64,000 nucleotides of DNA, from NCBI GenBank assembly GCA_018819515.1, contig JAHJPX010000003.1, forward strand, positions 1 through 64,000, read 5' to 3'. The DNA comes from Gammaproteobacteria bacterium. GTDB taxonomy: Bacteria > Pseudomonadota > Gammaproteobacteria > Burkholderiales > Rhodocyclaceae. Shown here one piece after another: positions 32,921 through 41,600 of the stretch. The position numbers and the translations under genes are program-made. The first letter of the stretch is position 1. The number at the start of each line of letters is the position of its first letter. A model generated the notes under the pieces. It was given only the letters and a program-made list of their open reading frames with translations. It was not told the DNA's origin and did not search any database.

Positions 32921-33265
32921 CTATCGGCAAGCCGGAGGTAGCGGTGCCGCCTCAGATTTGTATCCGAGAAAGAAGGCCCCCTCTTTCTTAACGAACATGT
33001 TCTTTGCCTGGCCATTACAGATAGTAGGTTCGGCCGTAGATTCGCATTCTGCGACGGTTGCACAACGCCATTCCGTTTCTGCTTTGTAGATCTGTCCATG
33101 TTTGCAGGTTCGTGACGGCGGTGGAGCGACCGGCGAGAATTTCTCGTTGGCCCTTTTCTGAATGTAGTAGTGGCAGATTTCCCTCGTGCCTTGGCTGAGT
33201 CCGTCTTGTGGAAAAAGAAACACACTTACGGCTGCGAGTAATGTCAAAGCAATTATTGATTTCAT
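32921..33265 (-). CDS. small exported Cys-containing protein
   Basis: 114 residues from the ATG at 33265, chosen for the AAGGAGAG upstream and the signal peptide SIIALTLLAAVSVFLFPQ (cleavage after GLSQ). The mature part has six Cys spread through it (EICHYY, RTCKHG, RCAT, AECES, TICNG, PACR), suggesting disulfides in the periplasm or outside. AT-richer than the core genome. No family recognised. Confidence 0.65.
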   Translation of the reverse strand: MKSIIALTLLAAVSVFLFPQDGLSQGTREICHYYIQKRANEKFSPVAPPPSRTCKHGQIYKAETEWRCATVAECESTAEPTICNGQAKNMFVKKEGAFFLGYKSEAAPLPPACR

Positions 33266-33312
33266 TGTTACTCTCCTTCCGCATGTTGTTCGGGATGCTA
33301 ATAGTGCTAATC

Positions 33313-33385
33313 GGGGACAGTCCACGTTTTCCCTGAACTCCGACATTGGGTTTGGAGATACGATGCGAAAAACCGTGGTCTGTCC
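33313..33385. repeat. miniature inverted-repeat element (GGGGACAG type)
   Basis: Left arm GGACAGTCCACGTTTT (33315-33330) and right arm AAAACCGTGGTCTGTCC (33369-33385) are imperfect inverted repeats around a ~38-bp core with no gene. A single arm of the same type, GGGGACAGACCACG, lies at 34065-34078. Probably a MITE or transposase-end remnant. Confidence 0.55.
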
Positions 33386-33413
33386 TTGATCGATTACGTA
33401 CCGATTATGTGGG

Positions 33414-34022
33414 CTACTCCGCCATGCCGAGTGTCAGGCTAACTGACGTATGCTTTCTCTTCTCAGGCCAGTTGGTCTGTTCGATCGCCAATGCGGAAAG
33501 GCAAATGCCGCTGCCGGCAAACCGGGGGCTGACGAACTCAGTTGTCGAGCATTTGCCCCAGACGATGAACTCGCCATTCGCGTCCGGGAGTTTGGTTGCT
33601 GAGTACGGCGCTCCGTACTTGGTGATCAACTGACCACGTAGGGAAGTCCATGTCGCGCCCGGGAAGTCCTGGAGGATGTCCGGCACCATTGCTTGGACAC
33701 GAATTACTCCTTTACCGCCCCCGGTTCTGTTGTGCCCCGTTTCGAGCTGCACATTCACCTGGCTAAACTGTGTGGTCCAGAATTTGGCAAGCCAAGTCGT
33801 TGAATCCCCTTGCCCGGCGATGTTGATGGGGCGCCACCCTCCCCAACCTGGAGCACCATTCTGTGGCGAAATGTGAGCTTCAATAACTGCCGAAGCCTCA
33901 GGCAGTGTCATTCCGCACTTGAGACCCGCCAACTCAAGATTCGTCGAGGGCGCACAGGCGGCCAAAGTTGGAAGTATGAGCAAAGCTCCAAGAGATCGGG
34001 GGCTCAACCTAGGCGGACGCAT
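33414..34022 (-). CDS. predicted lipoprotein, unknown function
   Basis: 202 residues. The N-terminus SLGALLILPTLAA followed by Cys is a lipobox (LAA-C). The mature protein begins APSTNLELAGLKCGMTLPEA, a pattern seen in small proteobacterial lipoproteins. Three further Cys (LKC, GKC, GIC) could form disulfides. Flanked by mobile-element debris. Confidence 0.65.
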   Translation of the reverse strand: MRPPRLSPRSLGALLILPTLAACAPSTNLELAGLKCGMTLPEASAVIEAHISPQNGAPGWGGWRPINIAGQGDSTTWLAKFWTTQFSQVNVQLETGHNRTGGGKGVIRVQAMVPDILQDFPGATWTSLRGQLITKYGAPYSATKLPDANGEFIVWGKCSTTEFVSPRFAGSGICLSALAIEQTNWPEKRKHTSVSLTLGMAE

Positions 34023-34064
34023 GCTGGTTCTCCCTTTCAGAAAATAGTCATTGGACGAACCGAC

Positions 34065-34078
34065 GGGGACAGACCACG
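34065..34078 (+). other. single GGGGACAG-type arm
   Basis: GGGGACAGACCACG, matching the right arm of the inverted-repeat element at 33313-33385. It lies in the gap 34023-34196 together with a dispersed repeat. Confidence 0.4.
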
Positions 34079-34132
34079 CTATTCAGTAATGCTGCAAATC
34101 ATCGCATGGGCATATGCGCATGGCAAGCCGTG

Positions 34133-34156
34133 AAAAGTCAGCCGTGGTGACACGCC
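34133..34156 (+). repeat. short dispersed repeat, intergenic
   Basis: AAAAGTCAGCC then GTGGTG-ACA-CGCCAC. Confidence 0.95.
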
Positions 34157-34196
34157 ACCTATGGCCGCTTGAAACGGCTTTTCGCCCTCGCCGAAA

Positions 34197-34958
34197 TCAG
34201 CCCGCCCGCTGCAGCGGGTCCTGCCGGTAGAAGCGCCGGAGTTGCTCGTACACCGCCGGGTATTCGTCGTGCAGGACGTCCGGGGTTTCGAAGAAGGCTT
34301 CGGACATGACGGCGAAGAATTCGGCGAGGTGTTCGGCGGCGTAGGGATCGAGCCGGGTGTCCTCGTCGCTGTCGACGCGGGTGCAGAAGTTCTCGTAGGC
34401 GGGTTCGAAGGCGGCCAGCCAGTCGTGACGCGACATGTCGGCCGGCAGGCGGGGCAGGCCGTCGGCGGTGCCGTTTTCCATGTCGAGCTTGTGGGCGAAT
34501 TCGTGCAGGACGACATTCACGCCATCGGCGTCCTTGGGGTCGTCGAACCAGGAGACCAGCACCGGCCCGCCTTCCCAGGCTTCGCCGAGCACGGCATCGT
34601 CGTATTCGTGCACGACGCCGGCATCGTCGATGAAGTTGCGCGGAATGACGAAGTCGCCGGGGTAGATGATGATGCCGACCCAGCCGCGGTAGCGTTCGAG
34701 GCCGAGGTTGAGAACGGGCAGGCAGGCCTGAAGCGAGATGGAAAGCTGGATGTCCGGCGTGAGCGTGAGGCCGGGGCCGGCGCTCCATTCCTTTTCGGCG
34801 AGGAACTCGTGGGCCATGGCGCGCAGGCGGCGGCGTTCGGCGGCATCGAGGTGGCCGAGGAACGGCAGGTGCGCTTCGGCGGCGTTCCATTCGTCGTCGC
34901 TGACCCGGACGCGGTCGAGCGTAACGCGTTTCCACCAGTTGCGAAGTAGTCCGATCAC
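34197..34958 (-). CDS. mtfA: MtfA-type zinc metallopeptidase (M90 family)
   Basis: 253 residues from the GTG at 34958, chosen because AGGAG lies just upstream and it overlaps the upstream gene's stop (GTGA). The zinc site VVLHEFAHKLDMENG (HExxH) and downstream AEHLAEFFAVMSEAFFE with the third Glu ligand are intact. MtfA in E. coli interacts with Mlc and links to glucose uptake; here the partner is unknown. It is translationally coupled to the EamA transporter. Confidence 0.9.
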   Translation of the reverse strand: MIGLLRNWWKRVTLDRVRVSDDEWNAAEAHLPFLGHLDAAERRRLRAMAHEFLAEKEWSAGPGLTLTPDIQLSISLQACLPVLNLGLERYRGWVGIIIYPGDFVIPRNFIDDAGVVHEYDDAVLGEAWEGGPVLVSWFDDPKDADGVNVVLHEFAHKLDMENGTADGLPRLPADMSRHDWLAAFEPAYENFCTRVDSDEDTRLDPYAAEHLAEFFAVMSEAFFETPDVLHDEYPAVYEQLRRFYRQDPLQRAG

Positions 34959-35839
34959 TTTCTCCTGCGGGTATTGAGCCAGATGCCACCGAAGATTAAC
35001 ACGATGCCGAGCGCATGATAGGGCTCGGGTTTTTCGCCGAGGATGGCGATCGACAGCAGGATGCCGAAGGCGGGCATCAGGTGGATGAACAGGCCGGCCC
35101 TGGCGGGGCCGACTTCGGCGACGCCCTTGTTCCAGAACACGAAGCCGAGGAAGGCGGGGAAGATGCCCGTGTAGAGCGCGGCGCCGAGGGAAGACCAGGA
35201 AAAGCTGATGTGGCGCCCGTCGGCCAGCTCCCACAGGTAGGCGGGCAGCAGTTCAACGCAGCCGAAGATGGCGATGGCGGCGAGGAAGCTGAATGGATGC
35301 ACGTCGGGCCGGTGGGGCAGCATCAGCGTGTAGATGGCCCAGGCGAACACCGAGATGAGGATCCAGATGTCGCCGACGTTGAGTTGCAGGCCGGCCAGCA
35401 CCGCCGGGTCGCCACGGGCGACGATGGTCATGACGCCGGCCAGCGAGGTGAATACGCCGAGCGCTTCGATCGGCCGCAGCCGCTTGCCGAGGAAGACCCA
35501 GCCGAGTGCGACGATGGCGACGGGAATGAAGGAGTTGAGCAGCAGGCCGTTGGTGGCGGTGGTGTATTGCAGGCCGACGTAGGCGAGCGCGTTGTAGGTG
35601 GCGGTGCCGAGGAAGCCGAACAGGGCCAGCCAGCGCCAGTTCGGCGCGAGGCGCGGCCAGTCGCGCCGCAGGTGCGGCCAGGCCAGCGGCAGGATGAAGA
35701 CGAGCGCGATGATCCAGCGCCAGAACGACAGAGCCAGCGGCGGAATGTCGCCGCGGATGCCGCGGCCGACGATCCAGTTGCCGGCCCAGAACAGGTTGGC
35801 GAGTGTCAGCAGGAGATAGGGTGAAACGCGTGAGTGCAT
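34955..35839 (-). CDS. EamA/DMT-family transporter
   Basis: 294 residues with about ten hydrophobic segments in two EamA repeats (LLLTLANLFWAGNWIVGRGI at the start, AALYTGIFPAFLGFVFWNKG and IAILGEKPEPYHALGIVLIF in the second half). An inner-membrane drug/metabolite exporter; the substrate cannot be inferred. Its stop overlaps the mtfA start. Confidence 0.9.
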   Translation of the reverse strand: MHSRVSPYLLLTLANLFWAGNWIVGRGIRGDIPPLALSFWRWIIALVFILPLAWPHLRRDWPRLAPNWRWLALFGFLGTATYNALAYVGLQYTTATNGLLLNSFIPVAIVALGWVFLGKRLRPIEALGVFTSLAGVMTIVARGDPAVLAGLQLNVGDIWILISVFAWAIYTLMLPHRPDVHPFSFLAAIAIFGCVELLPAYLWELADGRHISFSWSSLGAALYTGIFPAFLGFVFWNKGVAEVGPARAGLFIHLMPAFGILLSIAILGEKPEPYHALGIVLIFGGIWLNTRRRK

Positions 35840-35853
35840 TGGCGGGTGTCAAC

Positions 35854-35880
35854 GAAAAACGGGGGCCGCGGCCCCCGTTC
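35854..35880 (-). terminator. intrinsic terminator of the parvulin gene
   Basis: Perfect palindrome ACGGGGGCC-GC-GGCCCCCGT (35859-35878), followed on the minus strand by a run of T. It lies 20 bp downstream of the parvulin stop and just upstream of the EamA gene. Confidence 0.88.
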
Positions 35881-35899
35881 CGATTGAGGCAGGGCTCCC

Positions 35900-36688
35900 C
35901 TACTGTACCTTGGCTTTGGCCCGCAGTTCCTGAACGTGCTTTTCGACCATCTTCTGCTGCAGGCGCTGGGAGAGTTGCGGCTTGATTTCCTCCACCGTCG
36001 GGGCCTTTATGTCGCGGACGTCGTCAAGCTGGATGATATGCAAGCCGAAGTCGCTCTTCACTGGCGTTTCGGTGAACTTGCCCTTTTCCAGCGCGACCAT
36101 GGCGTCGGAGAAAGGCTTGACGTAGGACGCCTTGTTGGACCAGCCGAGATCGCCTCCGCGTTCCTTTGAGCCGGGATCCTTGGACTGCTTGGCCAGTTCC
36201 TCGAACTTTTCGCCGGCCTTCAGCTTGTCGATGACGGCCTTCGCTTCTTCCTCGGTGCCGACCAGGATGTGGCGGACCTTGTATTCCTTTTCGCCGAGCG
36301 TCTTGCGCAGGTTGTCGTATTCGGCCTTGACCATCTCGTCGGTGACCGGGTGGTTCTCGACGTAGTTCTGCAGATAAGCGCCGATCAGTACACCCTGGCG
36401 GGTCATGGCGATTTGCGATACGACGTCCGGCTTCTTGTGGAAACCCTTGCGTTCCGCCTCCTGGGTGAGCACTTCGCGCCGTATCATTTCTTCGCGCACG
36501 GCGTTGCGCAGTTCCGGGGTATCGGTCTGCCCCTTGGCGACCTGGGCGGAAACCAGCGCGTCGATACTGGATTGCGGAATCGTCTTGCCGTTCACTTTCG
36601 TCGCGGCGGCGGGCGGGGCGGCCTGGACGGCGGCGGCCATTGCGATGAGGACGACAGCGAGCAGGGGCGCGTGCATCGTGCGGTTCAT
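35900..36688 (-). CDS. periplasmic parvulin-type peptidyl-prolyl isomerase
   Basis: 262 residues from the ATG at 36688, chosen for AAGGAA and the signal peptide (LLAVVLIAMAAAVQAAP). A SurA-N-like helical region is followed by the rotamase domain: YKVRHILVGTEEEAKAVIDK, SKERGGDLGWSN and SDFGLHIIQLDDVR. It assists folding of exported proteins. It is the last gene of a minus-strand group with bolA, yciB and cnoX. Confidence 0.92.
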   Translation of the reverse strand: MNRTMHAPLLAVVLIAMAAAVQAAPPAAATKVNGKTIPQSSIDALVSAQVAKGQTDTPELRNAVREEMIRREVLTQEAERKGFHKKPDVVSQIAMTRQGVLIGAYLQNYVENHPVTDEMVKAEYDNLRKTLGEKEYKVRHILVGTEEEAKAVIDKLKAGEKFEELAKQSKDPGSKERGGDLGWSNKASYVKPFSDAMVALEKGKFTETPVKSDFGLHIIQLDDVRDIKAPTVEEIKPQLSQRLQQKMVEKHVQELRAKAKVQ

Positions 36689-36707
36689 GAAAGTTCCTTC
36701 ATTGTTG

Positions 36708-36971
36708 TCAGCGGGAGTGTTCTTCGGGGGTGCGGGCGGTAATGCTGAGTGCATGAATCGCGGGCCCCATCAGATCGCCGAGCGCATCATACACGAGGCG
36801 ATGGCGCGCCATGGTGGCGAGTCCGGCAAAGCGTTCGGAGACGATCTGGAGGCGATATACGCCGGCTTCGCCGGTGCCGTGGCCGGCGTGCTTGTAGGAG
36901 TCGTCGATCAGTTCGAGTTGGACGGGGTCGAGCGCGGCGAGGCGTTGCTTCATGGTATCGATGATGGTCAC
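36708..36971 (-). CDS. BolA-family protein
   Basis: 87 residues from the GTG at 36971 (VTIIDTMKQRLAALDPVQLE), with GGAG about 6 bp upstream. The BolA fold signature is clear: LELIDDSYKHAGH, YRLQIVSERFAGLATMARHR, LVYDALGDLM and IHALSITARTPEE. The conserved His in KHAGH is a ligand for a shared Fe-S cluster with monothiol glutaredoxins. It lies 14 bp from yciB. Confidence 0.9.
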   Translation of the reverse strand: MTIIDTMKQRLAALDPVQLELIDDSYKHAGHGTGEAGVYRLQIVSERFAGLATMARHRLVYDALGDLMGPAIHALSITARTPEEHSR

Positions 36972-36984
36972 GCTGGCTCCGTGT

Positions 36985-37635
36985 TCAGGGTTGTTCGGGT
37001 GGGACAGGTTGATCGGCCGCCGGTTCCTCGACATAGCGATTGAGCCAGAACCCCTGGGCCAGGACGAAGGCGAACATCAGGCCCATGGTGCCGAAGAGCT
37101 TGAAGTTCACCCAGATGTCGGTGGGGAACGACAGGGCGACGAACAGGTTGGCGACGCCCATCAGGGCGAAAAAGGCGGCCCAGGCCAGGTTGAGCGTGGT
37201 CCAGACATGGTCGGGCGCATGGACCTGGGCTTCGAGCATGGCGCGGATCAGATTCTTGCCGAACACCTTTGCGGAGAGCAGCAGGACGACGGCGAAGATC
37301 CAGTAGAGGACGGTGGGCTTCCATTTGATGAAGGTCTCGTCGCGCAGGGCGATGGTCAGGCCGCCGAGTACGACCACCAGGCCCAGGCTGATCCAGAGCA
37401 TTTTGTCCACCTTGCCATGTCGCCACCAGACCCAGGCGATCTGGGCAAAGGTGGCGAGGATGACGACAGCGGTGGCAAGCAGGATGGGCGACTGGTCGAG
37501 CGGAAACGCACCGGGCAGGCCGAGTGCGCCAAAGACGCTGCCGAGCAGTCCGGCGGCGGCTTCCTTGCGTCCCTCGGCGACCTTGAAGGCGGTGAAGAAC
37601 AGGATGACCGGGAACAGGTCGAAGAGGAGTTTCAT
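36985..37635 (-). CDS. yciB: YciB-family inner membrane protein (septation-related)
   Basis: 216 residues with about five membrane segments: LLFDLFPVILFFTAFKVAEG, SPILLATAVVILATFAQIAW, MLWISLGLVVVLGGLTIAL, VLYWIFAVVLLLSAKVF and FGTMGLMFAFVLAQGFWLNR. The charged ALRDETFIKWKPT motif between segments is typical. YciB proteins act in cell-envelope synthesis and septation in enterics. Confidence 0.93.
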   Translation of the reverse strand: MKLLFDLFPVILFFTAFKVAEGRKEAAAGLLGSVFGALGLPGAFPLDQSPILLATAVVILATFAQIAWVWWRHGKVDKMLWISLGLVVVLGGLTIALRDETFIKWKPTVLYWIFAVVLLLSAKVFGKNLIRAMLEAQVHAPDHVWTTLNLAWAAFFALMGVANLFVALSFPTDIWVNFKLFGTMGLMFAFVLAQGFWLNRYVEEPAADQPVPPEQP

Positions 37636-37655
37636 GGGGTCGGTTCAGGGGGCGC

Positions 37656-38528
37656 CTAATTGAGGGTACGCGACAAGGCGACGCGGAATTCTCGCACCAA
37701 GTCGTCGTATTGCGGTTGCGGCGCGAGCAGCGTGAACAGCGTCAGCATGGTTTTGCGGCCGGCTTCGTCGTTCCAGTTGCGGTCGCGGCGGACGATTTCA
37801 AGGAGCTGTTCCATGGCCGGCCTGTAGTCGTGCGCCACGGCCAGCCCGTTGGCGAGCTGCAGCCGGGCGTCGAGGTCGTTCGCGTCGGCCGCGATGCGCG
37901 CCGCCAGCGCGGACGTGTCGCCTCCGCCGGCCGATGCAAGCTGCAACCGGGCTTCCAGCGCCCGGAGCCGTTCTTTGTCGCGGCAGCGACTACGCACGGC
38001 ATCGAGCACTTCCTTCGCCTCGTCCAGGGCACCGGTTTCGATGCTCAGTTCGATGTAGTCGAGATAGCTCTGGTCGTTGCGCGGATCGACCTTGATGGCC
38101 TGCGCCAGCAGCTTGCGGGCGGCGTCGGCATCGCCCCGGCCGGACGCGGCCAGCGCTTCGCGGCGCAAAGGTTCGGCCGGCGACGGAATCAACCCGTCGA
38201 TGAACTGCCGCACCTGCGATTCCGGCAGCGCGCCGGTGAATTCGTCGACCATTTCGCCGTCGACGAAAGCCTTGACCGCGGGAATGCCGCGCACGCCGTA
38301 GCGTTGGGCCAGTTCCTGGTTCTCGTCGGAATTCACCTTGGCCAGGATGAAACGGCCGCCGTACTCGGCGGCGAGCTTTTCGAGGATGGGTTTGAGGATG
38401 CGACAGGGCTGGCACCAATCGGCCCAGAAATCGACGACGACGGGAACCTTACGCGAGGTTTCGAGCACCTTCCTGGGGAAATCGGCAACGCTGACTTCGT
38501 AGCTGTAATCGTGGCTGCTGGCGTTCAT
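37656..38528 (-). CDS. cnoX: thioredoxin-fold chaperedoxin CnoX/YbbN
   Basis: 290 residues from the ATG at 38528. The N-terminal thioredoxin domain has VVDFWADWCQPCRILKPILE with an intact C-x-x-C, whereas the E. coli protein lacks one. The C-terminal ~160 residues are TPR-like helices (EALAASGRGDADAARKLLAQ, DYIELSIETGALDEAKEVLD). Family members protect unfolded proteins under hypochlorite stress. It is divergent from purL. Confidence 0.92.
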   Translation of the reverse strand: MNASSHDYSYEVSVADFPRKVLETSRKVPVVVDFWADWCQPCRILKPILEKLAAEYGGRFILAKVNSDENQELAQRYGVRGIPAVKAFVDGEMVDEFTGALPESQVRQFIDGLIPSPAEPLRREALAASGRGDADAARKLLAQAIKVDPRNDQSYLDYIELSIETGALDEAKEVLDAVRSRCRDKERLRALEARLQLASAGGGDTSALAARIAADANDLDARLQLANGLAVAHDYRPAMEQLLEIVRRDRNWNDEAGRKTMLTLFTLLAPQPQYDDLVREFRVALSRTLN

Positions 38529-38559
38529 GGCATGCGGGAATCGGGAAACGGTCGCAGAG

Positions 38560-38565
38560 TATAAT
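38560..38565 (+). promoter_or_regulatory. -10 box upstream of purL
   Basis: Consensus TATAAT in the 105-bp divergent gap between cnoX and purL. The -35 position (GGAATC at 17 bp) is weak. Confidence 0.45.
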
Positions 38566-38633
38566 TCCTGGCTGTCAGATCGCGCCTTTTCGCTCGCATT
38601 TCCGCCCCGCATTTCGCCCATATCCCTATTTCC

Positions 38634-41600
38634 ATGTCCCGAATTCTCAAGCTGCGCGGCGACGCCGCTTTTTCCGCCTCCCGTCTGACTCGTCTACAAG
38701 AAACCGCCGGCACCGCCTTCGCCGCCGAACATTGGTTTTTCGTGGAATGCCAAAGCGATCTGACCGCCGACGAACTGGTCCGACTCAAGGATTTGCTGGG
38801 AGTTCCGGCAACGTTGCCGGCGGAACCGAAAGGCGCCCTGGTGCTGGTGACGCCGCGGCTGGGTACTATCTCACCTTGGTCGTCGAAGGCGACGGACATC
38901 GTCCATAACTGTGGTTTCGACAGGATCAAGCGAGTCGAACGCGGCATTGCCTATCACTTCACCAGCGGCGAAAAGTCAGCCATGGCGGTACGCCACCTGC
39001 ACGACCGCATGACCGAATCGGTGCTCGACTCGCTGGATGCGGCGGACGAACTCTTCCACCACTACGAGCCGCAGCCGCTGACGACAGTCGATATCCTCAA
39101 GGGCGGTCGGGCGGCGCTGGTGGCGGCCAACGGCGAACTCGGACTGGCGCTCTCCGAGGACGAGATCGACTACCTGGTCGAGAACTTCGGCAAGCTGGGT
39201 CGCAACCCGACCGACGTCGAGTTGATGATGTTCGCGCAGGCCAACTCCGAGCACTGCCGGCACAAGATCTTCAATGCCACCTGGACGGTCGACGGCCAGG
39301 ACCAGCCGCTGTCGCTGTTCGGCATGATCCGCGAGACGCACAAGGCGCATCCGGAAGGCACGGTCGTCGCCTATTCCGACAACGCCTCGGTGATCGAGGG
39401 CGCGACGATCAAGCGTTTCGTCCCCGGCACGGGCGGCAAGTACGAGTATGTCGAGGAGAAGACGCACATACTCGCCAAGGTCGAAACGCACAACCATCCG
39501 ACCGCCATCTCGCCCTTCCCGGGGGCGGCGACCGGTTCCGGCGGCGAGATCCGCGACGAGGGCGCGACGGGCCGCGGCTCCAAGCCCAAGGCCGGCCTGT
39601 GCGGCTTCTCAGTGTCCGACCTGAACATTCCCGGCCATGCCCAGCCCTGGGAATCCGGCTATGGCAAGCCGGACCGCATCGCTTCCGCGCTCGACATCAT
39701 GATCGAAGGCCCGATCGGCGCGGCGGCCTTCAATAACGAATTTGGCCGGCCGAACCTGGCCGGCTACTTCCGCACGTTCGAGCAGAAGTTCAACGGCGAG
39801 GTGCGCGGCTATCACAAGCCAATCATGATTGCCGGCGGCGTCGGCAACATCGCCGAGCGCCACTGCTTCAAGAACCAGTTTCCGGCCGGCACCCAGCTGA
39901 TCCAGCTCGGCGGGCCGGGCATGCTGATCGGCCTGGGCGGCGGCGCCGCCTCGTCGATGGCGACCGGCACCAACACTGCCGACCTCGATTTCGCCTCCGT
40001 GCAGCGCGGCAACCCGGAGATGCAGCGGCGCGCGCAGGAAGTGATTGATCGTTGCTGGCAGATGGGTGAGCAGAACCCGATCCTCGCCATCCACGACGTC
40101 GGCGCCGGCGGCATCTCGAATGCGATGCCGGAACTGGCCAACGACGCCGGACGCGGCGCGCGCTTCGAGTTGCGCAACGTGCCGAACGAAGAGCCGGGCA
40201 TGTCGCCGCGCGAGATCTGGTCGAACGAAGCGCAGGAGCGCTACGTGCTCGCCATCGGCCCCGAGCGGCTGGAGGAGTTCAAGGCGTTGTGCCAGCGCGA
40301 ACGCTGTCCGTTCGCGGTGCTGGGCGAAGCGACTACCGAGCGTGAGCTCGTTGTTGCCGACAGGCATTTCGATAACAAGGCCGTCGACATGCCGATGGAA
40401 GTGCTGCTCGGCAAGCCGCCGCGCATGCATCGCAACGCGACGCGCAAGCAGGTGAACATGCCCGCGCTCGACGTCGGCAGCATCGACGAAATGGGCGGAC
40501 TGAGGGACGCCGCCTTCCGCGTCATGCGCCTGCCGGCCGTGGCGAGCAAGAGCTTCCTGATCACCATCGGCGACCGCACGGTCGGCGGCATGACCGCGCG
40601 CGACCAGTTCGTCGGCCCCTGGCAGGTGCCGGTGGCCGATGTAGCGGTAACCACGATGGGTTACGACACCACGCTCGGCGAGTGCTTCGCCATGGGCGAG
40701 CGCACACCGATTGCGCTGCTCGACGCGCCGGCTTCCGGCCGCATGGCGGTTGGCGAGGCGATCACCAACATCGCCGCCGCCGATATCGCCGGCAACTGCG
40801 GTGACATTTCGAAGATCAAGCTCTCGGCGAACTGGATGGCAGCCGCCGGCCACGAGGGCGAGGATGCGGCACTGTTCGATACCGTCAAGGCCGTGGGCCT
40901 CGATTTCTGCCGCCAGCTCGGCGTGTCGATTCCGGTCGGCAAGGATTCGCTGTCCATGCGCACGCGCTGGGAAGAGGGCGGCAAGCAGAAGCAGGTGGTG
41001 GCGCCGCTCTCCTTGATCGTCACCGCCTTCGCGCCCGCCGCCGACGTGCGCAGGACCATGACGCCGCAACTGCGCCGCGACGACGAGAAGGGCGAAACCG
41101 AACTGATCCTGATCGACCTCGGCGAAGGCCGGAACCGCCTCGGCGGCTCGGCGTTGGCGCAGGTCTATGGCAAGTCCGGCGACGTGCCGCCGGATGTCGA
41201 CGCCGACAAGCTCAAGGCCTTCTTCGCCATCATCCAGCACCTCAACCGCGCCGGCATGATCCTAGCCTATCACGACCGTTCCGATGGTGGCCTGTTCGCC
41301 ACCGTCTGCGAGATGAGCTTCGCCTCGCGCCTCGGCGTCTCGCTGAACCTCGATTCGCTCTGCTTCGACCCGCTGATGAACGACGTCGATGGCATCGAGC
41401 GCCACCCTGAAATCGTCGACGGCCGCATGCGCGACCGCATGATCGCCGCGCTGTTCAACGAGGAACTCGGCGCCGTGATCCAGGTGCTGCGCGACGACCG
41501 CGAGACGGTGATGCACGCCTTCCGCGAAGCCGGCCTCTCTGCCTGCACGCACATGATCGGCACGCTCAACAAGCGCGACGAGATCCGTGTCTGGCGCAAC

